A stretch of 10,689 bases of DNA from Clostridiales bacterium UBA8153 (GTDB lineage Bacteria > Bacillota > Sulfobacillia > UBA8153). Below the pieces are notes generated by a model. It saw nothing but the letters and a program-made list of their open reading frames with translations. It had not been told where the DNA came from and searched no databases. Shown piece after piece: positions 1-7,248 of the stretch. The stretch spans positions 944 to 11,632 of the forward strand of contig DMHJ01000182.1 of the NCBI GenBank assembly GCA_003449495.1, written 5' to 3'. The position numbers were made by a program, and so were the translations under genes. Positions within the stretch are counted from its first letter, which is position 1, and each line of letters opens with the position of its first letter.

Positions 1-785
1 GAGGAGTTCCCGTAAGCGTGCCTACGGGTACCGGCTTCAAACTCAGCGCGGCGCAGCTGGAGGAGAGCATCACCCCGCGGACCCGGGTGCTGATTCTCAA
101 CAGTCCCTCCAACCCCACCGGGGCGGTGTATCACCGGCGCGAGCTGGAGGGGCTGGCCGAGGTCATCCTCCGGCACCGGCTGTGGGTTATCTCCGATGAA
201 GTCTACGAGCAGCTGGTCTACGACGACTGCCGGCACGTGAGCATCGCCTCGCTGGGCCCGGAGATCAAGGCCCGCACCGTGGTGGTGAACGGTGTGTCCA
301 AAGCCTTCGCCATGACCGGCTGGCGCATCGGCTACCTGGCGGCGCCTCCCCAGCTGCTCCAGGCCATGGGCGACCTACAGAGCCACGCCACCAGCTGCGC
401 CAATGGCATTGCCCAGCGGGCCTCGGTGGCGGCCCTGAACGGGCCCGTCGAACCCGTATCCCGGATGGTGGCGGAATTCGACCGCCGCCGCCGGTATATG
501 ACCGGGCGGGTAAACGGCCTGCCCGGGTTCAGCTGCCGGCTGCCTTCCGGCGCTTTCTATGGGTTCCCCGACGTCAAGGGAGTGCTGGGGAAGCAGTACC
601 GGGGCAAACTCATCCCGGACGATGAGGTCCTGGCCGAACTCATGCTCACGGAAGCCCACGTGGCGGTGGTGCCGGGGTCCGGGTTCGGCGGTCCTTCACA
701 CCTGCGGCTCTCCTACGCCAGCTCCATGGAGAAAATCGAGGCCGGGCTGGATCGCATCCAGCGTTTCCTGGGCCAGCTGGAATAG
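1..785 (+). CDS. Class I pyridoxal-phosphate aminotransferase (aspartate aminotransferase-like), 5'-truncated by window edge
   Basis: PLP-dependent transfer of an amino group between an amino acid and a 2-oxo acid, in the cytoplasm. The reading frame is open from base 3 and enters from outside the window, so the GTG at 18 is internal, not the start. About 261 codons are present; the family is usually 380-400 residues, so roughly the first third is missing. Visible family motifs: NSPSNPTG (bases 99-122), DEVY with the cofactor-ring Asp at 195-197, SKAFAMTGWRIGY with the Schiff-base Lys at 300-302, and LRLSYA with the substrate-carboxylate Arg at 705-707. This pattern matches the bacterial AspC/AspB (subgroup Ib) type. 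Substrate choice cannot be fixed from the fragment. It ends with TAG 17 nt before murD and is probably co-transcribed with it. Confidence 0.93.
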   Translation, partial: GVPVSVPTGTGFKLSAAQLEESITPRTRVLILNSPSNPTGAVYHRRELEGLAEVILRHRLWVISDEVYEQLVYDDCRHVSIASLGPEIKARTVVVNGVSKAFAMTGWRIGYLAAPPQLLQAMGDLQSHATSCANGIAQRASVAALNGPVEPVSRMVAEFDRRRRYMTGRVNGLPGFSCRLPSGAFYGFPDVKGVLGKQYRGKLIPDDEVLAELMLTEAHVAVVPGSGFGGPSHLRLSYASSMEKIEAGLDRIQRFLGQLE

Positions 786-802
786 CGGGAGGAGAAGCGG
801 CC

Positions 803-2164
803 GTGGACTGGGCCGGAAAGCGTGTGGCCATACTGGGCCTGGGCCGCTCCAACGTAGCGCTGGCTCGCCACCTGTTCCGGCAAGGCGCCCGCTTGGTGGG
901 ATTTGATGCCAAAGGCGCCTCGGAGCTGGGGGACAGGTACCGGGCGTTGGCCGAGCTGCCCGGCATGGAGTTTCGCCTGGGAGCAGGCTACCTGTCCGGC
1001 CTGACCGGGTTTGACGCCGTCTTCGTCACCCCCGGCATGAAGAAGCACTTACCGGAGCTGGAGCGCGCCCGGGCCGAGGGCGCCCTCCTCTCCTCGGAAA
1101 TGGCGCTGTTTCTCGAGCTGTGCCGCGCGCCGGTGGTGGGGATTACCGGTAGCTCCGGGAAGACCACCACCACTACTTTGGTGGGCATGATGCTCAAGGC
1201 AGCCGGGGAACGTCCGGTGTACATTGGGGGGAACATCGGCACCGTCCTCATCGAAGTGGTAGAGGAGATCCCGGAGCGGGCTTGGGTGGTGCTGGAGCTA
1301 TCTTCATTCCAGCTGCAGCTGGCCAAGGTCAGCCCCCACCTGGCGGCGCTGCTCAACCTCAGGCCCAATCACCTGGACGTGCACAGCTCTTACCATGAGT
1401 ATGTGGAGTCCAAATGCAACATCTTCCGCAGCCAGCGCCCGGGCGACTGGCTGGTGTTCAATGCCGACGACGCAGAAGTGGTCCGGCACAGCCTGGGCAG
1501 CCCGGCACAACGGGCAAGCTTCAGCCGCAAGCATCCCGTGCGGGCGGGTGCCTACGTGCGGGACGGGGTGATCACCGGCGCCATGGCCGAGGGGGAGGCG
1601 CCCATCCTGGAGACCCATAGACTGCTCATCCCCGGCGACCACAACGTGGAGAACGCCCTGGCCGCCACCGCCCTGGCCCTGTTGGCAGGCGTAAAGCCCG
1701 GGGTGATCTCCCAGGTCCTCGCGACCTTCCCCGGTGTGGAGCACCGTCTGGAGCTGGTCCGGGTGCTGGGCGGCGCGCGGTACATCAATGACTCCATCGC
1801 CACCAGTCCCGACCGGACGCTGGCGGCCCTCAACACCGTACCGGGGATGGTGCTGCTGATTGCGGGCGGCTACGATAAAGGTCTTGACTTTGACGGGTTG
1901 GGACAGGCCATGGCCGGAAAGGTCCGGGTGCTCATCACCATCGGGGAGACCGCACCCCGCATCGCCGCCGCCGCCCGGCGGGGGCCGTCGGGACCGCTGG
2001 TACTGCAGGCCCAGAGCCTCGGAGCAGCCGTACGGCTGGCGTACCGGCAGGCCCGGGAGGGGGAGACGGTGCTCTTGTCGCCGGCCTGTGCCAGTTTCGA
2101 TATGTTCGCCGACTTCGAGGAGCGCGGCCGGGCCTTCAAGGCCCTGGTGCGAGAGCTGTCTTGA
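803..2164 (+). CDS. murD: UDP-N-acetylmuramoyl-L-alanine--D-glutamate ligase MurD
   Basis: Cytoplasmic ATP-dependent ligase that adds D-glutamate to UDP-MurNAc-L-Ala in peptidoglycan precursor synthesis. The 453 residues match the usual 440-460. Order: N-terminal UDP-binding Rossmann region (VAILGLGRSN, residues 8-17); central ATPase with P-loop GITGSSGKTTT (113-123, Lys120), IGGNIG (141-146), LELSSFQ (164-170), NHLDVH (189-194), and the Lys204 expected to be carbamylated (VESKCNIF); HNVENALAA (280-288); C-terminal domain with GVEHRLE (311-317), YINDSIATSP (327-336), GGYDKG (355-360) and SPACASFDMF (426-435). The GTG start at 803 has a GGGAGGAG Shine-Dalgarno at 787-794 and places the Rossmann strand at the usual distance. 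Odd points: the P-loop reads GSSGKT rather than GTNGKT, and the usual NDSKATN motif reads NDSIATS. Its TGA overlaps the next start. Confidence 0.97.
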   Translation: MDWAGKRVAILGLGRSNVALARHLFRQGARLVGFDAKGASELGDRYRALAELPGMEFRLGAGYLSGLTGFDAVFVTPGMKKHLPELERARAEGALLSSEMALFLELCRAPVVGITGSSGKTTTTTLVGMMLKAAGERPVYIGGNIGTVLIEVVEEIPERAWVVLELSSFQLQLAKVSPHLAALLNLRPNHLDVHSSYHEYVESKCNIFRSQRPGDWLVFNADDAEVVRHSLGSPAQRASFSRKHPVRAGAYVRDGVITGAMAEGEAPILETHRLLIPGDHNVENALAATALALLAGVKPGVISQVLATFPGVEHRLELVRVLGGARYINDSIATSPDRTLAALNTVPGMVLLIAGGYDKGLDFDGLGQAMAGKVRVLITIGETAPRIAAAARRGPSGPLVLQAQSLGAAVRLAYRQAREGETVLLSPACASFDMFADFEERGRAFKALVRELS

Positions 2165-2901
2165 ACCGGTCCGAGGAGGAGACCCGGGCCCGGCTCGGCG
2201 CCGTGGCACAAGCGCTCCACCGGGCCTACGTTCACGAGCAAGCCCTGGGCACGCTCCTTAGTGCCGTGGAAGGTGACCCCCTGGACATGCTCATCCTGGC
2301 CATGCTGAGCCAGGCTACCAGCGACCGTCACGCCCAAGTGGCTTTCTCGCGTCTGCGCGCCCGTTTCCCGGCTTGGGCCCAGGTCCTCGACGCCTCCACC
2401 GAACAGATCCAAGACGCCATCGCCTTTGCCGGCTTGGGTGCCCAGAAGGCGCGCCGGATCAAGGAAGTGTTGGAGCTTTTAGCCGGGCGGGGGGTGCTGG
2501 GGCTCGGCTGGCTTCGGGGATACGCTCGCGGTGAGGCCATGGCTTTCTTGACCGGCCTGCCCGGAGTGGGACCCAAGACGGCCGCATGCGTACTCCTGTT
2601 CGGCTTTGGCCACCCGGCGTTCCCGGTGGATACCCACGTAGCCCGGCTGTGCCGGAGGCTGGGAGTGGCCGGTCCGCGGGAGAGGGCCGGGCGCATCCAG
2701 GAGAGGCTGGAGCGGCTGGTGGACCCGGCTCAGGCCCGCCGGCTGCACCTTACCCTGATCCACCACGGGCGCCGGGTCTGCCGGGCCCGGCGGCCGGCTT
2801 GCGCCCGGTGCGCGCTGGCTTCCATCTGCGCTATGGGGCAGGAATCCAGCGGCCCGGCCGGGAAGACTACCGCGCCATCCGGCGGAGAACGGCCTACCTG
2901 A
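2161..2901 (+). CDS. nth: Endonuclease III-type (HhH-GPD) DNA glycosylase with 4Fe-4S cluster
   Basis: Base-excision repair enzyme that removes damaged bases and may cleave the abasic site. Residues 42-71 (LILAMLSQATSDRH onward) form the substrate-side helices. The helix-hairpin-helix LPGVGPKTA (133-141) carries Lys139 at the position of the catalytic lysine of E. coli Nth, and VDTH (156-159) carries the catalytic Asp157. The C-terminus has Cys207, Cys214, Cys217 and Cys223, exactly the C-x6-C-x2-C-x5-C spacing of the Nth iron-sulfur cluster. The LSQATSD form resembles the broad endonuclease III-related group, so substrate range may differ from classical Nth. Length is 246 residues, slightly longer than E. 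coli Nth (211) at both ends. The TTG start overlaps the murD stop as TTGA, suggesting translational coupling. No strong Shine-Dalgarno is visible, and a later start would cut into the first helices. Confidence 0.92.
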   Translation: MNRSEEETRARLGAVAQALHRAYVHEQALGTLLSAVEGDPLDMLILAMLSQATSDRHAQVAFSRLRARFPAWAQVLDASTEQIQDAIAFAGLGAQKARRIKEVLELLAGRGVLGLGWLRGYARGEAMAFLTGLPGVGPKTAACVLLFGFGHPAFPVDTHVARLCRRLGVAGPRERAGRIQERLERLVDPAQARRLHLTLIHHGRRVCRARRPACARCALASICAMGQESSGPAGKTTAPSGGERPT

Positions 2902-2903
2902 CC

Positions 2904-3065
2904 CTACTTCCGGGGTTGTTTGGCCGATCCCGGCTGCTTGGTCTCTGGCTGGTAGTCAGGAGTGCCTACGATGTCTTTTTCGCAGTAGGGACAGACCCAC
3001 GTCTGGTAGTTGGTGGCAGCCGAGTAGGAGAGACCGTCGCAATGAGGACACTTTTTCCAGGGCAC
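2904..3065 (-). CDS. Small two-CxxC zinc-ribbon protein (53 aa), function unknown
   Basis: This minus-strand gene is short and easily overlooked. From a GTG at 3065 it encodes 53 residues beginning MPWKKCPHCDGLSYSAA, with Cys6, Cys9, Cys25 and Cys28 as CPHC-x15-CPYC, a classic zinc-ribbon knuckle pair. A polar Lys/Gln/Pro-rich tail ends at TAG 2904-2906. Support: GGAGG (complement of 3075-3079) lies 9 nt before the GTG; an in-frame stop just upstream limits how far the start can move; a TATAAT box lies about 38 nt upstream; and the paired cysteines are hard to explain by chance. CTG at 3068 is an alternative start. It converges tail to tail with the DNA glycosylase (2-nt gap) and is divergent from dnaE. 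Metal binding is inferred from the cysteines. The repair/replication neighbours are only suggestive, and no function is assigned. Confidence 0.8.
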   Translation of the reverse strand: MPWKKCPHCDGLSYSAATNYQTWVCPYCEKDIVGTPDYQPETKQPGSAKQPRK

Positions 3066-3102
3066 CAGAATAAACCTCCACTACCAGATTCGGGCAACTT
3101 CC

Positions 3103-3131
3103 ATTATATATCTGGCCCACAATTTCCGCAA
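3103..3131 (-). promoter_or_regulatory. Probable sigma-A promoter for the zinc-ribbon gene
   Basis: On the minus strand a perfect TATAAT (complement of 3103-3108) lies 17 nt downstream of TTGCGG (complement of 3126-3131), which matches only the first three bases of the TTGACA consensus. The predicted transcript would start near 3096 and run about 30 nt to the GTG at 3065. The surrounding 90 nt are clearly more AT-rich than the rest of the window, as expected of a divergent promoter region. I found no convincing -35/-10 pair for dnaE on the + strand in this gap, although TATATC at 3107-3112 overlaps the same box. Confidence 0.55.
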
Positions 3132-3162
3132 GGGATTCTTTTCCCACCGGGGAGGCGTTGCG

Positions 3163-6100
3163 GTGTTCGTCCACCTGCACGTGCATACGGAATACTCGCT
3201 TCTGGACGGGAACTGCCAGGTTGAACCCATGGTGGAGATGGCAGTTCGACAGGGCATGCCTGCGCTGGCCATCACCGATCACGGGGCCATGTACGGCGCG
3301 GTGGAGTTCTACCAGGTCTGCCGGAAGCACGGTGTCGAGCCCATCTTGGGGTGTGAGGTATACGTTGCCCGCCGCACCCGTTTCGACCGGGAGGCCAAGC
3401 TCGATGACGACCCCCATCACTTGGTGCTGTTGGCGGAGAACGCCCAAGGCTACTCCAACTTGCTCGAGCTGGTCTCCCGGGCTTCCCTGGAAGGCTTCTA
3501 CTACCGGCCCCGGGTCGACCACCAGCTACTGGGTTCCCTTAGCCAAGGCCTGATCGCCCTGAGCGCCTGCCCCGCCGGGGAGCTACCCCGGCTACTCATG
3601 TCCGGCCGGGAGCGGGAAGCCCGGGACCGGGCCGCGCTTTACCGGGACATGTTCGGGCCCGACGGCTTCTTCCTGGAACTACAGGACAACGGGGTGGAGG
3701 GACAACCGGCCCTGAACGCCGCCCTGGTGAAACTCGGGGGCGACCTGGGCCTGCCTTTGGTGGCCACCAACGACTGCCACTATCTGACCCAGCAAGACGC
3801 CCGCGCCCACGATGTGCTCCTATGCATCCAGACCAACAAGACGGTGGAAGATAGTCATCGCCTCCAGTTCCCGGGTTCCCAGTTCTACTTCCGCTCGCCC
3901 CAGGAGATGCAGGAGCTGTTCAAAACTCACCCGCAGGCCATCGCCAATACCCTGGCCATCGCCGAGCGGTGCCGGGTGGAACTGGAATTCGGACGCTTTC
4001 ACCTGCCCCAGTTCCAGTTGCTGCCAGGGACCACCGCCGACCAGGAGCTCCGCCGCCTTTGCCTCCAGCGGCTCCCCGGTCGCTATCCCCAAGCAGGTCC
4101 CGGCGTCATCGCGCGGCTGGAGTACGAGCTGGCGACCATCCAGCAGATGGGATTCTCCGGGTACTTTCTCATCGTCTCGGATTTTATCGATAATGCCCGC
4201 TCCCGCCGTATCGCCGTGGGTCCGGGCCGGGGCTCCACCGCCGGCTCGGTGGTGGCCTATGTCTTGGGCATTACCGGCATCGATCCTCTGCGCCACGGTC
4301 TGGTGTTCGAGCGTTTTCTGAACCCGGAGAGAATCACCTTGCCCGACATGGACATTGATTTCTGCGTGGACAGGCGCGGTGAAGTTATCGAATACGTGAC
4401 CGCCAAGTACGGTGCGGAGAATGTGGCCCAGATCATCACTTTCGGCTCCATGCAGGCCCGTGCCGTCATCCGCGATGTGGGAAGGGCGTTATCCCGGCCC
4501 TATGCCGAATCCGACCGCATCGCCAAGGCCGTGCCGGTCCAGCTGGGCATCACTCTGGAGCGGGCGCTGGAGTTGTCGCCAGAACTGAAGGAGGCCTATG
4601 AGACCCGGCCGGAAGTCCAGGAGCTTCTGGACATCGCACGCTCCCTGGAAGGGATGCCCAGGCATGCCTCGGTGCACGCCGCCGGGGTGGTGATTACCCC
4701 CGACCGCGTCTACGGCCACGTGCCGGTGCAGAAGATGCCCGACGGCACCGTGGTTACCCAGTTTACCTACGATGTCCTGGAACAACTGGGACTTCTGAAG
4801 TTCGACTTTCTAGGCTTGCGCACCCTCACCGTTCTGGAGGAAACGGTCCGGCTGATCGCTGAAAGGCACGGCCACCAGCTCGACCTGGAAAACCTTCCCC
4901 TGGATGACCGGGCCACCTACCAGTTGTTGTCCCGGGGGGAAGCCATCGGCGTGTTCCAACTGGAATCCGGGTGGGTCAGGCAATACCTGAAGGAACTGGC
5001 CCCCAGCCGCTTTGAGGATGTTGTGGCTAGTATCGCCTTGTGCCGGCCCGGTCCCATGGAGTTCATCCCGGAATTTATCCGGGCCAAGCGCGGCACCGCC
5101 AGCTACCTTCACCCGGTGCTTGCACCCATCCTCTCCGAGACTTACGGGATCTTGGTGTACCAGGAACAGATCCTGCAGGTGGCGGCCACCATCGCCGGGT
5201 TCACCCTGGGCCAGGCCGATGTCCTGAGGCGGGCCGTGGGCAAGAAGAAGAAGGATCTTCTAGACGACATGCGGCTGCAGTTTGTGGATGGTGCCCTACG
5301 GCAAGGCTACACGCGCCAGCTGGCCGAGAGCATCTATGAGCTGATCATGAAGTTCGCCAACTACGGTTTCAGCAAGAACCACGCCGCTCCTTACGCCCTC
5401 CTCAGCTATCGTACGGCCTACCTAAAGGCCCATTATCCGGCGGAGTTCATGGCCGCCCAGCTCAGCAGCCTGATGGGATCGAACGAGCGCACCGTTCTGT
5501 ACGTGGACGAGTGCCGGCGGCTGGGGCTCACCATGCTGTCGCCCGATGTCAACGCCAGTGCCGTGAGCTTTTCCGTAGAGGGTCCAGGCATCCGCTTCGG
5601 CCTGGGTGCCATCAAGAACCTGGGCAAGGGGGCGGCCGCGGCCATCATCGCCGCCCGCCAAGCGGGACCCTTTGTGAGCCTGCGGGATTTCTGCGAGCGG
5701 GTGGACGCCAAGGCTCAAAACCGCCGCAACCTGGAGAGTATGGTAAGGGCCGGGGCTTTCGACAGCTTGCAGCTGCGCCGCTCCCAGCTGCTGGCGTTGC
5801 TGGATGGAGCTATGGAAGCGGCCCTGGCCGGCAGGCGTAAGACTTCCCCGGGCCAGCTATCCCTGTTGGCATCTTTGGCGGCTCTGCCAGACGCGGGAGC
5901 CGACCGGGTTCCGGACCTTCCGGAGATCCCCCTTTCCCAGCGGTTGGCCGATGAGCGGGAGCTCCTGGGCATGTACCTGAGTGGTCATCCTCTGGCGGAG
6001 TACGAGGATACCTTGCGCGCGCTGGTCACCGCCACCGCCGCCGAACTGGCCGAGCTCCCCGATGATACCCAGGCGGTGCTGGGCGGGCTGGTCACCGCAG

Positions 6101-6588
6101 TCAAACAAGTGGCGACCAGGTCAGGCGGGATGATGGCCTTTGTAACCTTGGAGGATCTCTCCGGTACCGTGGAAGTGCTGGTGTTCCCCCGGGTGCTCGA
6201 GGAGTGCCGGGGATTGCTGGTGGTGGGTACAGCAGTACTGGTGCGGGGGGAGATTTCCCACGACGAGGATGCAGTTAAAGTCCTGGCCGGTACGGTCACC
6301 TGCCTGGAAGAGGCAGGTGAGACCCAAGGGGGGGGGACGGAGCGCCGGGCGCAGCGGCCGGGTGCCGTAGTGATCCGGCTGGATCTGGCGGCAACCGACC
6401 AACTGCGGGACCTTCGCCAGCTCTTGCTGGCCCACCCCGGAGAGGTGCCGGTGCTCCTGACCGTGGGGGAGAAGGTCGCCATCCGTGCCGGGTCGTCCTT
6501 CCGGGTGCGGGCCGGCCCTGAGCTGCGCAACGCCTTGGCCCAACTGCTAGGGCCGCAGGCCCTGACCTGGCCGGGGACCAACGGATAG
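3163..6588 (+). CDS. dnaE: DNA polymerase III subunit alpha DnaE
   Basis: Replicative family C DNA polymerase. The 1141 residues match DnaE. The GTG start has GGGGAGG at 3149-3155, 7 nt upstream, and gives the standard N-terminus MFVHLHVHTEYSLLDG. PHP domain, residues 1 to about 210: all expected metal ligands are visible (His6, His8, Asp15, His40, Glu65, His86, Cys136, Asp204, His206), unlike the degenerate E. coli PHP, so metal binding and possible proofreading can be inferred. Palm: GPGRGSTAGS (353-362) and PDMDIDF with Asp397 and Asp399, plus Asp548 in KFDFLGLRT, giving the catalytic triad. Fingers 560-800 (YGILVYQEQ, GKKKKD, FSKNHAAPYALLSY). Helix-hairpin-helix about 812-870. QLSLL (898-902) resembles the beta-clamp-binding pentapeptide. 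OB fold about 970-1045. C-terminal domain about 1065-1135. A G9 run encodes Gly1056-1058 between the last two. In Firmicutes DnaE usually works beside PolC. Confidence 0.98.
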   Translation: MFVHLHVHTEYSLLDGNCQVEPMVEMAVRQGMPALAITDHGAMYGAVEFYQVCRKHGVEPILGCEVYVARRTRFDREAKLDDDPHHLVLLAENAQGYSNLLELVSRASLEGFYYRPRVDHQLLGSLSQGLIALSACPAGELPRLLMSGREREARDRAALYRDMFGPDGFFLELQDNGVEGQPALNAALVKLGGDLGLPLVATNDCHYLTQQDARAHDVLLCIQTNKTVEDSHRLQFPGSQFYFRSPQEMQELFKTHPQAIANTLAIAERCRVELEFGRFHLPQFQLLPGTTADQELRRLCLQRLPGRYPQAGPGVIARLEYELATIQQMGFSGYFLIVSDFIDNARSRRIAVGPGRGSTAGSVVAYVLGITGIDPLRHGLVFERFLNPERITLPDMDIDFCVDRRGEVIEYVTAKYGAENVAQIITFGSMQARAVIRDVGRALSRPYAESDRIAKAVPVQLGITLERALELSPELKEAYETRPEVQELLDIARSLEGMPRHASVHAAGVVITPDRVYGHVPVQKMPDGTVVTQFTYDVLEQLGLLKFDFLGLRTLTVLEETVRLIAERHGHQLDLENLPLDDRATYQLLSRGEAIGVFQLESGWVRQYLKELAPSRFEDVVASIALCRPGPMEFIPEFIRAKRGTASYLHPVLAPILSETYGILVYQEQILQVAATIAGFTLGQADVLRRAVGKKKKDLLDDMRLQFVDGALRQGYTRQLAESIYELIMKFANYGFSKNHAAPYALLSYRTAYLKAHYPAEFMAAQLSSLMGSNERTVLYVDECRRLGLTMLSPDVNASAVSFSVEGPGIRFGLGAIKNLGKGAAAAIIAARQAGPFVSLRDFCERVDAKAQNRRNLESMVRAGAFDSLQLRRSQLLALLDGAMEAALAGRRKTSPGQLSLLASLAALPDAGADRVPDLPEIPLSQRLADERELLGMYLSGHPLAEYEDTLRALVTATAAELAELPDDTQAVLGGLVTAVKQVATRSGGMMAFVTLEDLSGTVEVLVFPRVLEECRGLLVVGTAVLVRGEISHDEDAVKVLAGTVTCLEEAGETQGGGTERRAQRPGAVVIRLDLAATDQLRDLRQLLLAHPGEVPVLLTVGEKVAIRAGSSFRVRAGPELRNALAQLLGPQALTWPGTNG
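6328..6336 (+). repeat. G9 homopolymer inside dnaE
   Basis: Nine consecutive G encode Gly-Gly-Gly (residues 1056-1058) in the linker between the OB fold and the C-terminal domain of DnaE. Loss of one G would lead to a TAG after about 13 altered codons, giving a protein near 1070 residues without the C-terminal domain. Gain of one G opens a longer alternative frame. Whether slippage happens is not shown by the sequence. Confidence 0.7.
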
Positions 6589-6612
6589 CGGTTCCCGGCT
6601 CTCCGGCTCATG

Positions 6613-6624
6613 GCCCGGCCGGGC
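6613..6624. repeat. Perfect 12-nt palindrome downstream of dnaE
   Basis: GCCCGGCCGGGC begins 25 nt after the dnaE stop. As RNA it could fold only with a very tight loop, and no run of T follows, so it does not look like an intrinsic terminator. It could be a protein-binding site or simply a by-product of high GC content. Confidence 0.35.
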
Positions 6625-6778
6625 TCAACGCGCATTATGCGGGCGGGTCGCCGGAAATGCATCGTGACCGGGAACGTCCAAGGCGCGGCGGCAGAGACGA
6701 CATCAGGGTCGTAGGGAGGAGTCGGCCGGGCCAGAGTAGAAGGTTTGTACCGCCCGTACCGAGAGAGAATGAAGGTAA

Positions 6779-6898
6779 GGTCCCGGGCCAGTCCGGTTTA
6801 GGTCGTTGCCGGGTTGGGCCAAGGGCAAGGAATGCCATGCGTGGCTCAAGGGGCGACAACCGGTGGTGGGCCGGGGAGAAGCCGGGCCCGCCGGGACC
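6779..6898 (+). ncRNA. Candidate structured RNA element, four nested helices plus a side hairpin
   Basis: GGTCCCGG (6779-6786) is exactly complementary to CCGGGACC (6891-6898) and closes the element. Inside lies a long arm: CCGGTT 6793-6798 with AACCGG 6858-6863; a 6-nt bulge; GTTGCC 6805-6810 with GGCGAC 6852-6857 (one G-U pair); a small internal loop; TTGGGCCA 6814-6821 with TGGCTCAA 6842-6849 (one G-U pair); then GGCA 6824-6827 with TGCC 6833-6836 around a 5-nt loop. That is 24 pairs in one arm. A second hairpin pairs GGGCC 6868-6872 with GGCCC 6885-6889. All helices are compatible with each other. High GC raises chance pairing, but the A/U-containing 8-bp helix and the G-U pairs argue for real structure. 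The family is not recognised and the transcribed strand is inferred. Confidence 0.5.
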
Positions 6899-6919
6899 GG
6901 TGCCGGATTGGGCAGGCAT

Positions 6920-6948
6920 TTGACACAGCTAGTTTTGCCGGGTAGGTG
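6920..6948 (+). promoter_or_regulatory. Possible promoter for the DUF2007-pfkA-pyk-fxsA operon
   Basis: A perfect TTGACA lies at 6920-6925 in the most AT-rich part of the gap. At 17-nt spacing the -10 position reads TAGGTG (6943-6948), a poor match that lacks the final T. The location is right for an operon promoter: a start near 6955 would give a leader of about 305 nt before the first codon at 7262. The weak -10 keeps confidence low; an activator or another sigma factor is possible. Confidence 0.35.
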
Positions 6949-7029
6949 AAATACGTTTAGCCGGTAGCGGATAAACCGGTAGGCCGCATCTAATCGATGG
7001 CGGGGGGTAGGGCCGCCGAGCCCTGGCGA

Positions 7030-7248
7030 CACGCTCAACGTGGGAGAAAAACCCGGGCATGCTGCCAAAAGGCCGGGGCCCACGTGCGTGAAGCGCGTGA
7101 AGCGTCCTTCCGTCCGGGTGGGAGTCCCGGTGGCCGAAGGTCTCCTCGTCACCAGTCTGCAGGGCAGACAAATCACACCCGGAAGGAGCGACAACCTGGT
7201 CAGGGGGAGGCCGGCTGTACTGTCTAGAAGCGGACAGCTCCTTGGAGC
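7030..7248 (+). ncRNA. Candidate structured RNA or 5' leader of the glycolytic operon
   Basis: Compatible helices in order. A three-part stem: CACGC 7030-7034 with GCGTG 7086-7090; CGTGGG 7039-7044 with CCCACG 7079-7084; CCCGG 7052-7056 with CCGGG 7073-7077. It has an A-rich internal loop (7045-7051) and CC-AAAA-GG near the tip. Next, TCCTTCC 7105-7111 with GGAAGGA 7181-7187 continues into GGGTG 7116-7120 with CACCC 7176-7180, enclosing the perfect hairpin GTCTGC-AGG-GCAGAC (7155-7169). Then CTGTC 7220-7224 with GACAG 7233-7237, or alternatively GCTC-CTTG-GAGC 7237-7248. It ends 13 nt before the TTG start of the next gene, as a 5' leader or a processed RNA would. It matches no riboswitch class I can name. 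Confidence 0.5.
7086..7103 (+). repeat. Tandem duplication of a 9-mer
   Basis: GCGTGAAGC occurs twice without a gap (7086-7094 and 7095-7103). Both copies contain GCGTG and can pair with CACGC at 7030-7034, so two alternative registers of the main stem are possible. Confidence 0.7.

Noticed and set aside
2956..3522. 188-codon minus-strand open frame opposite the start of dnaE
   Set aside because: It is a shadow of dnaE. The real minus-strand gene in this area is in a different frame (2904-3065) and has the zinc-ribbon cysteines.
6657..6923. 88-codon + strand open frame after dnaE
   Set aside because: Arg/Gly/Pro-rich composition, no motif, and it covers the helices at 6779-6898. No good Shine-Dalgarno.
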